Assembly (NCBI RefSeq): GCF_001514145.1
Contig: NZ_KQ948658.1
Coordinates: 737,274-801,273 of the forward strand
From: Streptomyces canus
Lineage (GTDB): Bacteria; Actinomycetota; Actinomycetes; Streptomycetales; Streptomycetaceae
Direction of reading: 5' to 3'
Length of the DNA: 64,000 bases
How positions within the stretch are numbered: position 1 is the stretch's first letter; each line of letters starts with the position of its first letter. Below are positions 1 to 9,404 of this stretch, one piece after another. The notes below the pieces were generated by a model. It worked only from the letters and a program-made list of their open reading frames with translations, was not told the origin of the DNA and made no database searches. The position numbers were made by a program, and so were the translations under genes.

Positions 1-63
1 ATCAAGGATCTTCCGGACGGCAATCCCATCAACATCGACATCAAGTGGTGGCCGGATGACTAA
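1..63 (+). CDS. C-terminal end of a truncated gene, possibly a polymorphic toxin
   Basis: Only the last 20 codons are inside the window; they read IKDLPDGNPINIDIKWWPDD and end in TAA at 61-63. The tail is acidic and ends in two tryptophans and two aspartates. The stop overlaps the ATG of the next gene (56-58), so the two are translationally coupled. Two SUKH-type immunity-like genes follow directly, and that is the usual arrangement behind the toxin domain of a polymorphic toxin. The toxin role is inferred from context only; 20 residues are too few to name a fold. It could also be another hypothetical protein. Confidence 0.45.
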   Translation: MKDLPDGNPINIDIKWWPDD

Positions 64-610
64 CGCGAGCCCGGCGTCGGCCCGTCTGATCGCGACGGTG
101 GACGCCCTGCGGACGGCACTGGCGGAGAGCCCGGACGTGCTGTCGTTCACGCTCGGCGGGACGATCGACGAGGAGACGGCCTCCGCCGCGGAGGCCGACG
201 GGGTGCCGCGGGAGTTCCTGGACTTCTGCCGCGTGCTGGACGGCGCGAGCTGCGGGCCGTCCGTGCAGCTCTTCGGCCTGGAGGAGGCGGAGGAGCACCA
301 GTTCTACTGCGAGCCGGTGGTCGACTCCCCGCTGCCGCTGTCCCCCGAGAAGCTCTACTGTGTCGGAATGATCCAGGAGGCCCCGGTCTACCTCGACCGC
401 GCGGGCGGCGGAGTCCTCGGCGCCCCGGAAGCAGGCCCCGACTGGGTCGATGCGGAGCGCTTCGACGCGCTCGCGCCCGGCCTCGAGACGTTCTTCCTGG
501 AGCGGCTGGCCGCTCCCGCCGAGTACGCCCGGCTCGCTCTGATCGACGACGAGTTGCTGGAGTACGACGACTGGCTGAAGCTGCTGCGACGGGCCGGTCT
601 CGCCGACTGA
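56..610 (+). CDS. SUKH/SMI1-like putative immunity protein
   Basis: This 184-residue acidic protein has no signal peptide or membrane segment. Its composition and layout resemble SMI1/KNR4 (SUKH) immunity proteins: an N-terminal helical part, a GVPREFLDF-like segment near residue 50, and a central hydrophobic strand region with conserved-looking acidic residues. Proteins of this type bind and neutralise a cognate toxin domain in the cytoplasm. The ATG overlaps the stop of the upstream gene by 8 bases, which supports co-translation with the presumed toxin. A second immunity-like gene begins 37 bases downstream. Assignment rests on pattern and neighbourhood, so another SUKH subgroup or an unrelated small acidic protein remains possible. 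Confidence 0.55.
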   Translation: MTNASPASARLIATVDALRTALAESPDVLSFTLGGTIDEETASAAEADGVPREFLDFCRVLDGASCGPSVQLFGLEEAEEHQFYCEPVVDSPLPLSPEKLYCVGMIQEAPVYLDRAGGGVLGAPEAGPDWVDAERFDALAPGLETFFLERLAAPAEYARLALIDDELLEYDDWLKLLRRAGLAD

Positions 611-647
611 TCCGCCTACCCGCTCACGAAGGGAAAACAGAGGACGC

Positions 648-1178
648 ATGGCCACCCATGACGAGATGACGGAGCTGTTCGGCGCGGACCGCGTGGTCAC
701 GCTGGACCGTGCCGTCGCCGAGGAGCGCGGACTGTCCGAGGCCGACGCCGAGGTGCTGTGCGAGGTCGGTGTGCCCGTCTTCGTCGACGTGCTGTTCACC
801 CTCGACACCGCCGAGGAGGGACCCGATCCCTTCACCGTGGTGCCGGTGGCCGCGGGCGGCGAGGAGACCCACATCCTCGTGCTCGGTGGCCCCACCGACG
901 ACCCCGCGATGCGGTACTGCCTCGACATGGACCGCGGCTACGTCATCCTCATGTCCTTCGACGCGGAGCCGCGCGCCGAGATCGTGAACCGCACCCTCGC
1001 CGACCTCGTCGAGTTCCTGTACCGCTTCGCGCTGCGCACCAAGCACCTGGAACAGGCCGCGCCGCAGGACCGCGCCCCGTACACCGACAAGCTCGTCGAA
1101 TACCTCAAGGCCCGCGACCCGTACGCGTTCGCACAGCCGGACAGCTGGTGGTCGCTGGTCTTCGAGCAGGTCGGCTGA
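648..1178 (+). CDS. SUKH-4 family immunity protein
   Basis: The 176-residue cytoplasmic protein resembles the SUKH-4 family of Streptomyces. Features include FGADRVVTLD near the start, a GVPVFVDVLFTLDT segment around residues 43-56, the run PAMRYCLDMDRGYVILMSF near residues 84-105, and a C-terminal helix ending WWSLVFEQVG. SUKH-4 proteins are thought to be antidotes to nuclease or deaminase toxins and also occur as orphan regulators. The ATG lies about 10 bases behind a GGGAAAACAGAGG stretch that can act as ribosome binding site. It probably forms one transcript with the preceding SUKH gene and the truncated gene. Family call is fairly secure; the toxin it would neutralise is outside the window. 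Confidence 0.7.
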   Translation: MATHDEMTELFGADRVVTLDRAVAEERGLSEADAEVLCEVGVPVFVDVLFTLDTAEEGPDPFTVVPVAAGGEETHILVLGGPTDDPAMRYCLDMDRGYVILMSFDAEPRAEIVNRTLADLVEFLYRFALRTKHLEQAAPQDRAPYTDKLVEYLKARDPYAFAQPDSWWSLVFEQVG

Positions 1179-1265
1179 GCCCTACGGCGCCGTCGCCGTC
1201 ACTCCGGCGGCCCCTCACAGGCTTGTCCCAGCAAGGCTTCAGGTACGGCATGGAGTCTGCTGTGC

Positions 1266-2621
1266 ATGCACGGACACCGACCACGCACCCCCGAAACCGC
1301 ACGCAGCCGCCGCTGGTTCATGAACAAGGCGCTGCTCGCCGGCGGAGTCGCCGCCATGGCGACCATGACCGGCTGTTCCTCGGACTCCGCCGACACCGCG
1401 AGCTCCTCTTCCTCCTCCTCAGGCAGTGCCGCCGGCGGCATGCCCTCCGGCGGGCCCGGTGGCGGCGGGGGCGGAATGGGGCCCGGCGCCTCCCAGGTCA
1501 AATATGCGGACGTCAAGGGCGTCACCACCGACGGCACCGTCGTCGAGGACCTGTACTCGATCCACTCCACGGACGTCTCCACGGACGCGCTGGTCAAGGC
1601 GGCGCAGACGTTCCTGGACGGGCTCTCCACCAAGGAGCGCACGTCCTGCGTGTTCGACATCGACGCCGACGAATGGACGGCCTGGAGCAACGTCGACGGC
1701 TACGACCGCAAGGGCGTCCGGATGGGCGACCTGACCGAGAAGCAGCGGAACCTCGGCTATGCCCTGCTCGGCAAGGCCCTGTCCGCCGACGGCCTGACCC
1801 GGACCCGCGGCATCATGAAGCTCAACGCGTTCCTGGGCGACTCCAACGGCGGCAACCAGAAGACCCTGACCGAGGGCCACTACTTCTTCACCTTCATGGG
1901 CACCCCGTCGACCACCCAGCCCTGGGGCTTCCAGTACGAGGGCCACCACGTCGCCATCAACTACTTCGTCCTGGGCGACCAGGTCGTGATGACGCCGACC
2001 TTCATGGGCTCGGAGCCCACGACGGGCACGTACAAGGGCGAGAGGATCACCCTCTTCCGGCCGGAGACCACGGCGGGCCTGGCCATGATCCGCTCCCTCA
2101 CCACGGCCCAGCGCGCCGAGGCGGTCTCCTCGCAGTCGAACGGCAACGAGGACATGAAGGCCGGCGCCGGCCAGGACAACCTCAAGCTCGGCTACGAGGG
2201 GCTCAAGGGCTCCGACCTCACCTCTGCACAGCAGGAGAAGCTGCTGGACCTCGTCGGTGTGTACGTCGGCTACCTCAACGAGGGGCACGCCGAGGTCAAG
2301 ATGACCGAGGTGAGGAAGCACCTGGACGACACGTACCTCTACTGGATGGGTGAGACGGAGGACGACTCCGCCTTCTACTACCGCGTGCACAGCCCGGTGG
2401 TCCTCATCGAGTACGACGCCCAGGCCCCGCTCTTCTACAAGGGCGACTCCTCAGCGACCCCCAGCGCGAGCGCGAGCTCGGACGCCGGCGGCCCGGGCGG
2501 CGGCATGGGCATGGGCGGCGGGACCCCCTCCCAGGAGCACATCCACACCATCATCCGCACCCCGAACGGCGGCGACTACGGGATCGATCTCCTCAAACTG
2601 CACCTGGAGAACGACCACTGA
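1266..2621 (+). CDS. DUF3500 Tat-exported lipoprotein
   Basis: The 451-residue protein has an N-terminal Tat-like motif (SRRWFMN, residues 14-20), a hydrophobic stretch and a lipobox ending MTGC near residue 38, so it should be anchored outside the membrane. A Ser-rich linker and a Gly/Met/Pro-rich segment follow. The body (about residues 80-380) has the DUF3500 pattern, including WGFQYEGHHVAINY and PTFMGSEPTT. The end carries a second Gly/Met-rich stretch and an EHIHTIIRTPNGGDYG segment. Members of this family have no established activity. The start at 1266 has no clear ribosome site; a later ATG at 1320 would remove the twin arginines, so I prefer 1266. It is upstream of, but not obviously coupled to, the GH43 pair. 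Confidence 0.8.
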   Translation: MHGHRPRTPETARSRRWFMNKALLAGGVAAMATMTGCSSDSADTASSSSSSSGSAAGGMPSGGPGGGGGGMGPGASQVKYADVKGVTTDGTVVEDLYSIHSTDVSTDALVKAAQTFLDGLSTKERTSCVFDIDADEWTAWSNVDGYDRKGVRMGDLTEKQRNLGYALLGKALSADGLTRTRGIMKLNAFLGDSNGGNQKTLTEGHYFFTFMGTPSTTQPWGFQYEGHHVAINYFVLGDQVVMTPTFMGSEPTTGTYKGERITLFRPETTAGLAMIRSLTTAQRAEAVSSQSNGNEDMKAGAGQDNLKLGYEGLKGSDLTSAQQEKLLDLVGVYVGYLNEGHAEVKMTEVRKHLDDTYLYWMGETEDDSAFYYRVHSPVVLIEYDAQAPLFYKGDSSATPSASASSDAGGPGGGMGMGGGTPSQEHIHTIIRTPNGGDYGIDLLKLHLENDH

Positions 2622-2646
2622 CGACCAGTGAGGTGTGCCCGGACCA

Positions 2647-2675
2647 TTGACGCGCAAGGGGTTCGATTCTACGGT
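2647..2675 (+). promoter_or_regulatory. Candidate vegetative promoter of the GH43 pair
   Basis: TTGACG at 2647-2652 and TACGGT at 2670-2675 are separated by 17 bases, close to the HrdB-type consensus of Streptomyces. It lies about 75 bases upstream of the first GH43 start. No operator was recognised beside it. Confidence 0.45.
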
Positions 2676-2748
2676 CCCGTCCGAAGCTCTGATCGGCGAT
2701 CGGTATGTCGAACATCCCCCCACTCGCATCCTCCCAAGGAGCGTCAGC

Positions 2749-3705
2749 GTGCGCCGCACCTCACTTCTGGCCGTTCCCGTCGCCTTCCTGCTGGCCCTGA
2801 TCCCGGGCACGGCATCCGCCTACCCCAACCCCGGGACCGTCACGGGCGCCACCACCATCCACGACCCCACGATGATCCGCACGTCGGCGGGCCGTTACCT
2901 GCTGTACGGCACCGGCGGCGGCCTCGGCTACCGCACCTCCACCGACCGGATCGCGTTCACCGCCGGCAGCGACGCCTTCACCACCAAGCCGGGCTGGTGG
3001 TCGGCGTACGCCACCGAGGCCTGGGCACCGGACATCTCCTACCAGGGCGGCAAGTACCTGATGTACTACGCCGTCTCCACGTTCGGCTCCAACAAGTCCG
3101 CCATCGGCCTCGCCACTTCGGGCACCGGCCTGCCCGGCTCCTGGACCGACCAGGGGACCGTCTACACCTCCACGACCTCCAGCGACTACAACGCCATCGA
3201 CCCGAACCTGTTCGTCGACGGCGACGGCAAGTGGTGGCTGTCCTTCGGCAGTTGGTGGACCGGCCTGAAGATGATCCAGATCAACCCGTCCACCGGCAAG
3301 CAGCTCTCCACCAACACCACCCGCTACTCGATCGCCTCCCGCCCGACCGGGACCAAGGCCGTCGAGGCGCCGTACATCGTCAAGCGGAACGGCTACTACT
3401 ACCTCTTCGCGTCCTACGACACCTGCTGCGCCGGCACCAGTTCGACCTACAAGGTCAAGGTCGGCCGCGCCACCAGCGTCACCGGGCCGTACGTCGACAA
3501 GAACGGCGTCTCGATGATGAACAACGGCGGCACCCCGGTCCTGGAGTCGCACGGCCGGTACATCGGCCCCGGCGGCCAGTCGATCATGAACGACTCCGAC
3601 GGCGACCTGATCGTCTACCACTACTACGACGGCAACGACAACGGCACGCCCAAGCTCGGCATCAACCTCCTGAACTGGAGCAGCGGATGGCCCGTCGCCT
3701 ACTGA
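2749..3705 (+). CDS. Secreted GH43 arabinan endo-1,5-alpha-L-arabinosidase
   Basis: The chosen GTG has AAGGAG 7 bases upstream and directly begins a Sec signal peptide ([19 protein letters not shown], cleavage after TASA near residue 24); longer in-frame starts would bury this signal. The mature protein is a five-bladed GH43 propeller with the expected acids: IHDP (general base, about Asp39), AIDPNLF (pKa-modulating Asp) and VEAPYI (acid Glu). Total length of 318 residues fits single-domain GH43 arabinanases. It cleaves alpha-1,5-arabinan outside the cell. The end overlaps the next GH43 gene by 19 bases. Specificity could instead be exo-arabinosidase or xylosidase, because GH43 is a mixed family. 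Confidence 0.85.
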   Translation: MRRTSLLAVPVAFLLALIPGTASAYPNPGTVTGATTIHDPTMIRTSAGRYLLYGTGGGLGYRTSTDRIAFTAGSDAFTTKPGWWSAYATEAWAPDISYQGGKYLMYYAVSTFGSNKSAIGLATSGTGLPGSWTDQGTVYTSTTSSDYNAIDPNLFVDGDGKWWLSFGSWWTGLKMIQINPSTGKQLSTNTTRYSIASRPTGTKAVEAPYIVKRNGYYYLFASYDTCCAGTSSTYKVKVGRATSVTGPYVDKNGVSMMNNGGTPVLESHGRYIGPGGQSIMNDSDGDLIVYHYYDGNDNGTPKLGINLLNWSSGWPVAY

Positions 3706-5120
3706 TCCTGCTGGCCGCGCTGCTTCTCGCCCTCGGGCTCGGACAGTCCTCCGCGAGCGCGGCCTCGTTCTCGAACCCGGTCAAGGCGCAGAAGGGCGCC
3801 GACCCCTGGATCTCCTACTACGCCGGCAACTACTACCTGGTGACGACGAGTTGGACCAACGTCATCACCATGCGCAAGTCGGCCACCATGGCGGGTCTCG
3901 CCACCGCGCCGAGCGTGCAGGTGTGGACCGGGGACGCCGCGAGCCGGTGCTGCAACATCTGGGCTCCGGAGATCCACCTCGTCAACGGCCGCTGGTACCT
4001 GTACTACGTGGCCGGACAGAACGTCTCCGACTACAACCCGACCCAGCGGACGCATGTCCTGGAGAGCGCCGGGTCCGACCCCATGGGGCCGTACACCTAC
4101 AAGAACCAGCTCAACTCCGCCTGGATGCTGGACCCGACCGTCGCGACCGTCAACGGTCAGCTCTATCTGTTCGGCAGCGCGAGCGGCGGCACGCAGAACC
4201 TCGTCGCGGCCCGCCTGTCCAACCCGTACACCCTCGCCACCGGCTTCTCGACCATCTCCACGCCCACCAACTCCTGGGAGAAATCCGGAGGTTCGGTCAA
4301 CGAGGGTCCGGAGATCCTCCAGCGGGGCGGCAAGACCTTCCTGATCTACTCGGCGAGCGGCTGCTGGACCCCCGACTACAAGCTCGGCCAGCTCACCCTC
4401 ACCGGCTCCGACCCCCTCTCCGCGTCCTCCTGGACGAAGAAGTCCACGCCGGTCTTCCAGCGCAACGACTCCGCCGGCGTCTACGGCCCCGGCCACAACG
4501 GCTTCTTCACCTCGCCCGACGGCACCGAGAACTGGATCGTCTACCACGCCAACGACTCGGCGTCCGACGGCTGCGACAACGGCCGTACGACCAGGGCCCA
4601 GAAGTTCACCTGGAACTCCGACGGCACCCCGAACCTCGGCACCCCGGTCGCCCTGGGCGCCTCCCTGACGGGCCCCGCGGGCGAACCCTCCTCGGCCTCG
4701 ACGACGTACACCCTCACCAACCGCAACAGCGGCAAGTGCCTCGAAGTGGCGGGCGGTTCGACCGCCGACGGGGCCAACGTCCAGCAGTACACATGCAACG
4801 GCGGTGCCAACCAGCGCTGGCGCATCGAGGACCAGGGCGACGACACCAGCCGCCTGGTCAACGTGGCCGGCGGCAAGGTCCTGGACACGGCGGACTGCTC
4901 GACGGCCGACGGCGCGGACCTGCGCCAGTGGACCTGGCTGAACAACACCTGCCAGCGGTTCCGCTTCCTGGTCACGGACAGCGGCTACGTGCGGATCGTC
5001 AACCAGGCCACCGGCAAGGTGGCGGACGTGGCGAACTGCTCGACGGCGGACGCGGCGGACGTACGCCAGTGGTCATGGCTGTCCAACAACTGCCAGCAAT
5101 GGAGGTTGAACCCGGTCTAG
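3687..5120 (+). CDS. Secreted GH43 glycosidase with C-terminal ricin-type CBM13
   Basis: The ATG at 3687 begins a clean signal peptide ([18 protein letters not shown], cleavage near residue 25) and lies inside the 3' end of the preceding GH43 gene, so translation is probably coupled. Residues 28-335 form the GH43 domain with GADPWIS (base, Asp39), WMLDPTV (second Asp) and VNEGPEI (acid Glu), closest in style to exo-alpha-L-arabinofuranosidases. From about residue 345 to 477 there is a beta-trefoil carbohydrate-binding module with repeated [26 protein letters not shown] and [13 protein letters not shown] (QxW) motifs. It would remove arabinose from arabinan or arabinoxylan while bound to polysaccharide. 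Exact linkage specificity is inferred. Confidence 0.85.
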   Translation: MARRLLILLAALLLALGLGQSSASAASFSNPVKAQKGADPWISYYAGNYYLVTTSWTNVITMRKSATMAGLATAPSVQVWTGDAASRCCNIWAPEIHLVNGRWYLYYVAGQNVSDYNPTQRTHVLESAGSDPMGPYTYKNQLNSAWMLDPTVATVNGQLYLFGSASGGTQNLVAARLSNPYTLATGFSTISTPTNSWEKSGGSVNEGPEILQRGGKTFLIYSASGCWTPDYKLGQLTLTGSDPLSASSWTKKSTPVFQRNDSAGVYGPGHNGFFTSPDGTENWIVYHANDSASDGCDNGRTTRAQKFTWNSDGTPNLGTPVALGASLTGPAGEPSSASTTYTLTNRNSGKCLEVAGGSTADGANVQQYTCNGGANQRWRIEDQGDDTSRLVNVAGGKVLDTADCSTADGADLRQWTWLNNTCQRFRFLVTDSGYVRIVNQATGKVADVANCSTADAADVRQWSWLSNNCQQWRLNPV

Positions 5121-5130
5121 CCGACGCCCG

Positions 5131-6780
5131 TCAGCCGGTCTGCCCCATGCCCGCCGCGTTGGGCCAGCTCTGAGCGTTGGGCCACCCGGTGGCGGGCGCC
5201 TGGGACAACTCCTGGGGAGCCCCGGGCGCCGGCGCGGTCATGCCCCGCACCTGCGCGGCCGTAAGCCCGCCACGGGCCGGCACTCCCACCGGAGTCGGCC
5301 CGCTGGGCGCCGCGAAGGGCGCCGGAGCCGCAGGAGCCGGCGGAGGCGTCGGCATCGGGGCAGGGGCCGGGGCAGGCATCGGAGCCGGCGCCGGCATCTG
5401 GGCCGGCATCGGCATCCCCGCCCCCATGGAAGAAGCCGTCCCCATGGAAGCAGCCACGCCCATGGGCGCCGCCGCGGCCACCGCCATCGGCTGGGCGACC
5501 GGCATCGGCATGCCGACGCCTCCGCCCATCCCTCCACCGCCGACGGCCATCGCGGCCAGGTCCTGCATGCCGGCCCCGTTGGTCTGGCCGACCAACCGGT
5601 CCACTGCCGCCGTACCCGAGCTGTAGCTGGTCCCTTGAGCGAGCTCGGGCACGGCGGCTCCCCTCCTGGTCCCGTAGAGCACCTGTTCCAGGCCGGACAC
5701 CAGGCGACGCACGTCCACCTGGGGGCGCACCACGAGGCGCAGGAAGCGGCTTGAAGAGCCGATCTTGTTGCCGCACTCGCGGACGAGGATCCGGTGCTCG
5801 GTGAGCATCCGGTCCCGGACCACGGTGCCTTCGGCGCCCACGGGCAGGCGCACGAAGAGGAAGTTCCCCTGGGAGGGGTAGACGGTCAGGCCGGGCAGCG
5901 CGGCGAGCTGGCTCGCCATGTCGAGGCGGTCCCGGCGGACCTGGTGGAGGCTCTGCGCGTACTCGGCGCCGTGCTCCTTGAGCATGAACACCACGTACTC
6001 GGCGAAGGCGTTGAGGTTCCACTTCGGCAGCATCGAGCGGACCCGGCCCGCGAGGGAGGGGTTGGCGACCATGTAGCCGAAGCGGATGCCGTGCAGGCCG
6101 AAGTTCTTGCCGAGGCTGCGCAGCACGATGACGTTCGGCCGGATCATCGCCTCCTGGACGACGCTCGGCTCCTGCTCGGCGTCCGCGAACTCCAGGAACG
6201 ACTCGTCGATGACGATGAGGTCCAGGTCGGCCATGGCGTCCATGAACTGCACGAGCGCGTGCTTGTGGAGGAAGCCGCCGTCGGGGTTGTTCGGGTTGCA
6301 GATGACCGCGACCCGCGTGCCCCGGGTGCGTATGAACTCGGCGTACTGCGCGAGGTCCAGGGCGAATCCGCTGGACTCCTGGAGCGGGAACATGTCGACC
6401 CGCTTGCCGGTCTCCATCGGCTGGTCGGTCCAGCGGCCGAAGGTGGGGACCGGGATGGCGAGGGACTCACGGACCAGCAGGTGGTCGATCCAGGTGATCA
6501 GTTCGGTCGAGCCGTTGCCCATCGCCACGGCCTGCGGCGGGAGTTGGAGCAGGTTGCACAGCTCGGCGGTGATCGTGTCGGCGCTGCTGGGGTAGTACGT
6601 GATGATGTCCTTCAGCCGCGAGGCCATGGTGTCCATCATCGCCGGAGTGGGAAAGTAGGGATTGCAGGGGATACAGAAGTCCACCGGCCCCGTCCCGTCG
6701 CCGCCCTCGCGCGCCAGCGCCGCCATGGACGGGCTGTGCGCAGCCGTGCTGCGGAACAACGAGGTGACGTTGTCGGCCAT
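5131..6780 (-). CDS. PLP-dependent class I/II aminotransferase with long low-complexity tail
   Basis: The start is set by GGAGG four bases before the ATG at 6780, giving 549 residues. Residues 30-375 are a HisC/CobD-like fold-type I domain: GNGSTELI, CNPNNPDGG (161-169), DESFLEF and SLGKNFGLHGIRFGY with the PLP lysine at about 225; NFLFVRLP and RFLRLVVR supply the carboxylate arginine region. The final 169 residues (381-549) are almost entirely Met, Pro, Ala and Gly with repeated MPAPAPMP-type units, which the usual aminotransferase (350-370 residues) lacks. The gene is convergent with the GH43 genes, with ten bases between stops. It is not linked to his or cob genes, so the substrate is unknown. 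Confidence 0.8.
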   Translation of the reverse strand: MADNVTSLFRSTAAHSPSMAALAREGGDGTGPVDFCIPCNPYFPTPAMMDTMASRLKDIITYYPSSADTITAELCNLLQLPPQAVAMGNGSTELITWIDHLLVRESLAIPVPTFGRWTDQPMETGKRVDMFPLQESSGFALDLAQYAEFIRTRGTRVAVICNPNNPDGGFLHKHALVQFMDAMADLDLIVIDESFLEFADAEQEPSVVQEAMIRPNVIVLRSLGKNFGLHGIRFGYMVANPSLAGRVRSMLPKWNLNAFAEYVVFMLKEHGAEYAQSLHQVRRDRLDMASQLAALPGLTVYPSQGNFLFVRLPVGAEGTVVRDRMLTEHRILVRECGNKIGSSSRFLRLVVRPQVDVRRLVSGLEQVLYGTRRGAAVPELAQGTSYSSGTAAVDRLVGQTNGAGMQDLAAMAVGGGGMGGGVGMPMPVAQPMAVAAAAPMGVAASMGTASSMGAGMPMPAQMPAPAPMPAPAPAPMPTPPPAPAAPAPFAAPSGPTPVGVPARGGLTAAQVRGMTAPAPGAPQELSQAPATGWPNAQSWPNAAGMGQTG

Positions 6781-6865
6781 CGAACCTCCGTATGGGGCGG
6801 ACCCGGCGGGGACGACCGGGTCCGTCGTCATTGGGTGGCCCGCGCGGGGGAGCACGGGCCGCCCT

Positions 6866-6896
6866 TACATACGGATGCCTGCGTGGCGCTGTTCAA
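6866..6896 (-). promoter_or_regulatory. Possible promoter of the aminotransferase gene
   Basis: On the minus strand TTGAAC (6896-6891) is followed after 19 bases by TATGTA (6871-6866), about 90 bases before the start codon. The spacing is long, so this is a weak call. Confidence 0.25.
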
Positions 6897-6963
6897 CGGG
6901 TGTGAAAGAAGTGTGAGTCCGGGAACGGAGGGCCCACTTCTCGCATCTTCCCATGTCAGGGGC

Positions 6964-7031
6964 CCTGGGCGCGCCCCAAAGGGGCGCGGGGAACTGCGCG
7001 ACCAGCCACAGCCGGCCCGCAGCTTCCCACG
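6964..7031. repeat. Streptomyces-type dispersed intergenic repeat with hairpin
   Basis: The segment contains a perfect GCGCCCC-AAA-GGGGCGC hairpin (6971-6987) followed by CGGGGAACTGCGCGACCAGCC and a CGGCCCGCAG stretch. I recognise this string as a short palindromic sequence that recurs between genes in many Streptomyces genomes. It lies just downstream of galM (minus strand), where it may end transcription. Only one copy was seen in the window. Confidence 0.6.
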
Positions 7032-7049
7032 GCCTTCTCAGCGGAGTGT

Positions 7050-8096
7050 CTAGGCACCGAACGAGTGAATTGTCGTCGTCCGGTATGTCTGGCCGGGACG
7101 CAGCACCGTCGACGGGAACGACGGGTGGTTCGGCGAGTCCGGGAAGTGCTGGGTCTCCAGGCACAGCGCGTCGCCCTGGCGGTAGGTGAGACCGCCGGTG
7201 CCGGTGAGCGTGCCGTCGAGGAAGTTGCCGGAGTAGAACTGCAGCCCCGGCTCGACGGTGGAGATCTTCAGCGTGCGGCCCGACGACGGGTCGCGCAGGG
7301 TCGCCACGTGCTCGGGCTTGGCCGTGATGCCCTTGTCGAGCACCCAGTTGTGGTCGTAGCCCTTGGCGAGGACCTGCTGCTGGTGGCCGGCCCGGATGTC
7401 CCGGCCGATCTGCTTGCCCTTGCGGAAGTCGAAGGGCGTGCCCGCGACCTTCGCCGGCTCACCGGTGGGGATCAGGCCCGAGTCGGTGGGCGTGTAGCGG
7501 GAGGCGGCGATCCGCAGCTCGTGGTCCTCGATGGTGCCGGTGCCCTCGCCGCCGAGGTTCCAGTACACGTGGCTGGTGAGGTTGACGACGGTGGCCTTGT
7601 CGGTGGTGGCCTCGTAGTCGATCCGCCACTCGCCGCGCCGGGTGAGGGTGTACGTCACCTTCATCTTGAGGGTGCCCGGGTAGCCCATCTCGCCGTCGAC
7701 CGAGGTGTAGTACAGGTGCAGGCCGACGTCCGAGCCCTTGGTGAACGGCTCGACGTCCCACACCCGCTTGTCGAAGCCCTGGGTGCCGCCGTGCAAACTG
7801 TTGACGCCGTCGTTGACGGAGAGCTGGTAGCTCTTGCCGTCCAGGGTGAACCGGCCCTCGGCGATGCGGTTGCCGTAACGGCCGATCAGCGCGCCGAAGT
7901 ACGGGCTGGAGGCGACGTAGTCCTCGACGCGGTCGAAGCCGAGGCAGACGTTCGCGTACCGGCCGTCCCGGTCGGGGACCTCCAGGGACTGCACTATCCC
8001 GCCGTAGGACAGGACCTTCAGCCGGGTGCCGGCGTTCTCCAGCGACCAGCGGTGGATCTCGGTCCCGTCGGCGAGCCTGCCGAAGAGCGTTTTCAC
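7050..8096 (-). CDS. galM: Aldose 1-epimerase (galactose mutarotase)
   Basis: The 348-residue protein interconverts alpha and beta anomers of hexoses or pentoses in the cytoplasm. GalM hallmarks are present: the N-terminal GTEIHRWSLEN and LSYGGIVQSLEVPDRDG, then GRYGNRIA, NSLHGG, VNLTSHVYWNLGG (catalytic His), YDHNWVLD and LCLETQHFPDSPNHP (catalytic Glu region). The GTG at 8096 is chosen because GGAGAGG precedes it and homologues begin here; the open frame runs further upstream. It is the last gene of the minus-strand sugar arm, but a strong hairpin separates it from the permease gene. A second galM is at 37517-38488. Confidence 0.92.
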   Translation of the reverse strand: MKTLFGRLADGTEIHRWSLENAGTRLKVLSYGGIVQSLEVPDRDGRYANVCLGFDRVEDYVASSPYFGALIGRYGNRIAEGRFTLDGKSYQLSVNDGVNSLHGGTQGFDKRVWDVEPFTKGSDVGLHLYYTSVDGEMGYPGTLKMKVTYTLTRRGEWRIDYEATTDKATVVNLTSHVYWNLGGEGTGTIEDHELRIAASRYTPTDSGLIPTGEPAKVAGTPFDFRKGKQIGRDIRAGHQQQVLAKGYDHNWVLDKGITAKPEHVATLRDPSSGRTLKISTVEPGLQFYSGNFLDGTLTGTGGLTYRQGDALCLETQHFPDSPNHPSFPSTVLRPGQTYRTTTIHSFGA

Positions 8097-8122
8097 CGGT
8101 CTGTCCTCTCCTCCCATGGGAA

Positions 8123-8146
8123 GGGCCCCGCCGTCCGGCGGGGCCC
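8123..8146 (-). terminator. GC-rich hairpin between permease gene and galM
   Basis: GGGCCCCGCC (8123-8132) pairs perfectly with GGCGGGGCCC (8137-8146) around a four-base loop. It sits between the stop of the ABC permease and the start of galM, so it may end or attenuate the transporter transcript. Confidence 0.65.
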
Positions 8147-8163
8147 GATCCGGTCGCCCCGGT

Positions 8164-9404
8164 CTACGAACCGACCCTGCGCTTGTTCCACACGTCGAAG
8201 CCGACCGCCGCCAACAGGGCGAGGCCCTTGATGACCTGCTGCCAGTCGGTGCCGACACTGAGGAGGTTCATGCCGTTGTTCAGCACACCGAGGACGAGAC
8301 CACCGATGATCGCGCCGAGGACGGTTCCCACACCGCCGCTCATGGACGCGCCACCGATGAACGACGAGGCGATCGCCTCGAGTTCGAAGTTCAGGCCCGC
8401 CTTCGGGGAGGCCGCGTTCAGGCGGGCTGCGACCACCAGACCCGCCAGGGCCGCGAGCACGCCCATGTTCAGGAAGACAAGGAAGGTGACCTTCTTGTCC
8501 TTGACGCCGGACAGCTTCGCGGCCGGCAGGTTGCCGCCGATCGCGTAGATGTGCCGGCCGAAGACCGCGTTGCGCATGACGTAGCCGTAGCCGACCACCA
8601 GCACACCGAGGACGAGCAGGATGATCGGCGCGCCCTGGTAGCTGGCGAGCAGCATCGTGACCGCGAGGACCGCGGCGGCGATCGCGAGGAGCTTGAGCAG
8701 GAAGGCGTTCCTGGGCAGCACGTCCAGCGCGAACTCCTGCTGGCGCTTGCGGTCGCGGACCTCCTGGTAGACCACGAAGGCCAGCAGCGCGAAGCCCAGC
8801 AGCAGGGTGATGTTGTGGTAGTTGGTGTTCGGGCCGACCTCGGGCAGGAAGCCGTTGCCGAGCTTCTGCAGCCCGTTCGGGAACGGGCCGAGGGTCTGGC
8901 CCTCCAGGAGGATCTCCGTCAGACCGCGGAAGAGCAGCATGCCCGCCAGGGTGACGATGAACGAAGGTATGCCGAGATACGCGATCAGATAGCCCTGGAC
9001 CGAGCCCGCGACCGCGCCCACCACCAGGGTCAGTACCAGCGCGACCGGCCAGGCCACGTCGTGCTGCACGGTCAGCACGGCCGCGAAGGCGCCCACGAAC
9101 GCGGTCAGCGAACCGACCGACAGGTCGATGTGCCCCGCGATGATCACCAGCATCATGCCGATCGCGAGGATCAGGATGTAGCTGTTCTGGAGCACCAGGT
9201 TGGAGACGTTGCGCGGCAGCAGCAGGTCTCCGTCGGTCCACACGGCGAACAGCGCGACGATCAGGCCGAGCGCGATCAGCATGCCGTACTGCCGCATGTT
9301 GCGGCGCAGCCCGTTCAGCATCAGCTGGAGCAGGCCCCCGCCGGAGGACGATCCCCCGCCCTTGCCCGGCGGCGCCGCGGCCGGAACCTTCGTCACTTCG
9401 GTGC

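Noticed and set aside
2650..2680. GGGGTTCGATTCTACGG resembles a tRNA T-loop.
   Set aside because: No acceptor stem, D-arm or anticodon arm can be folded around it; the segment fits the GH43 promoter.
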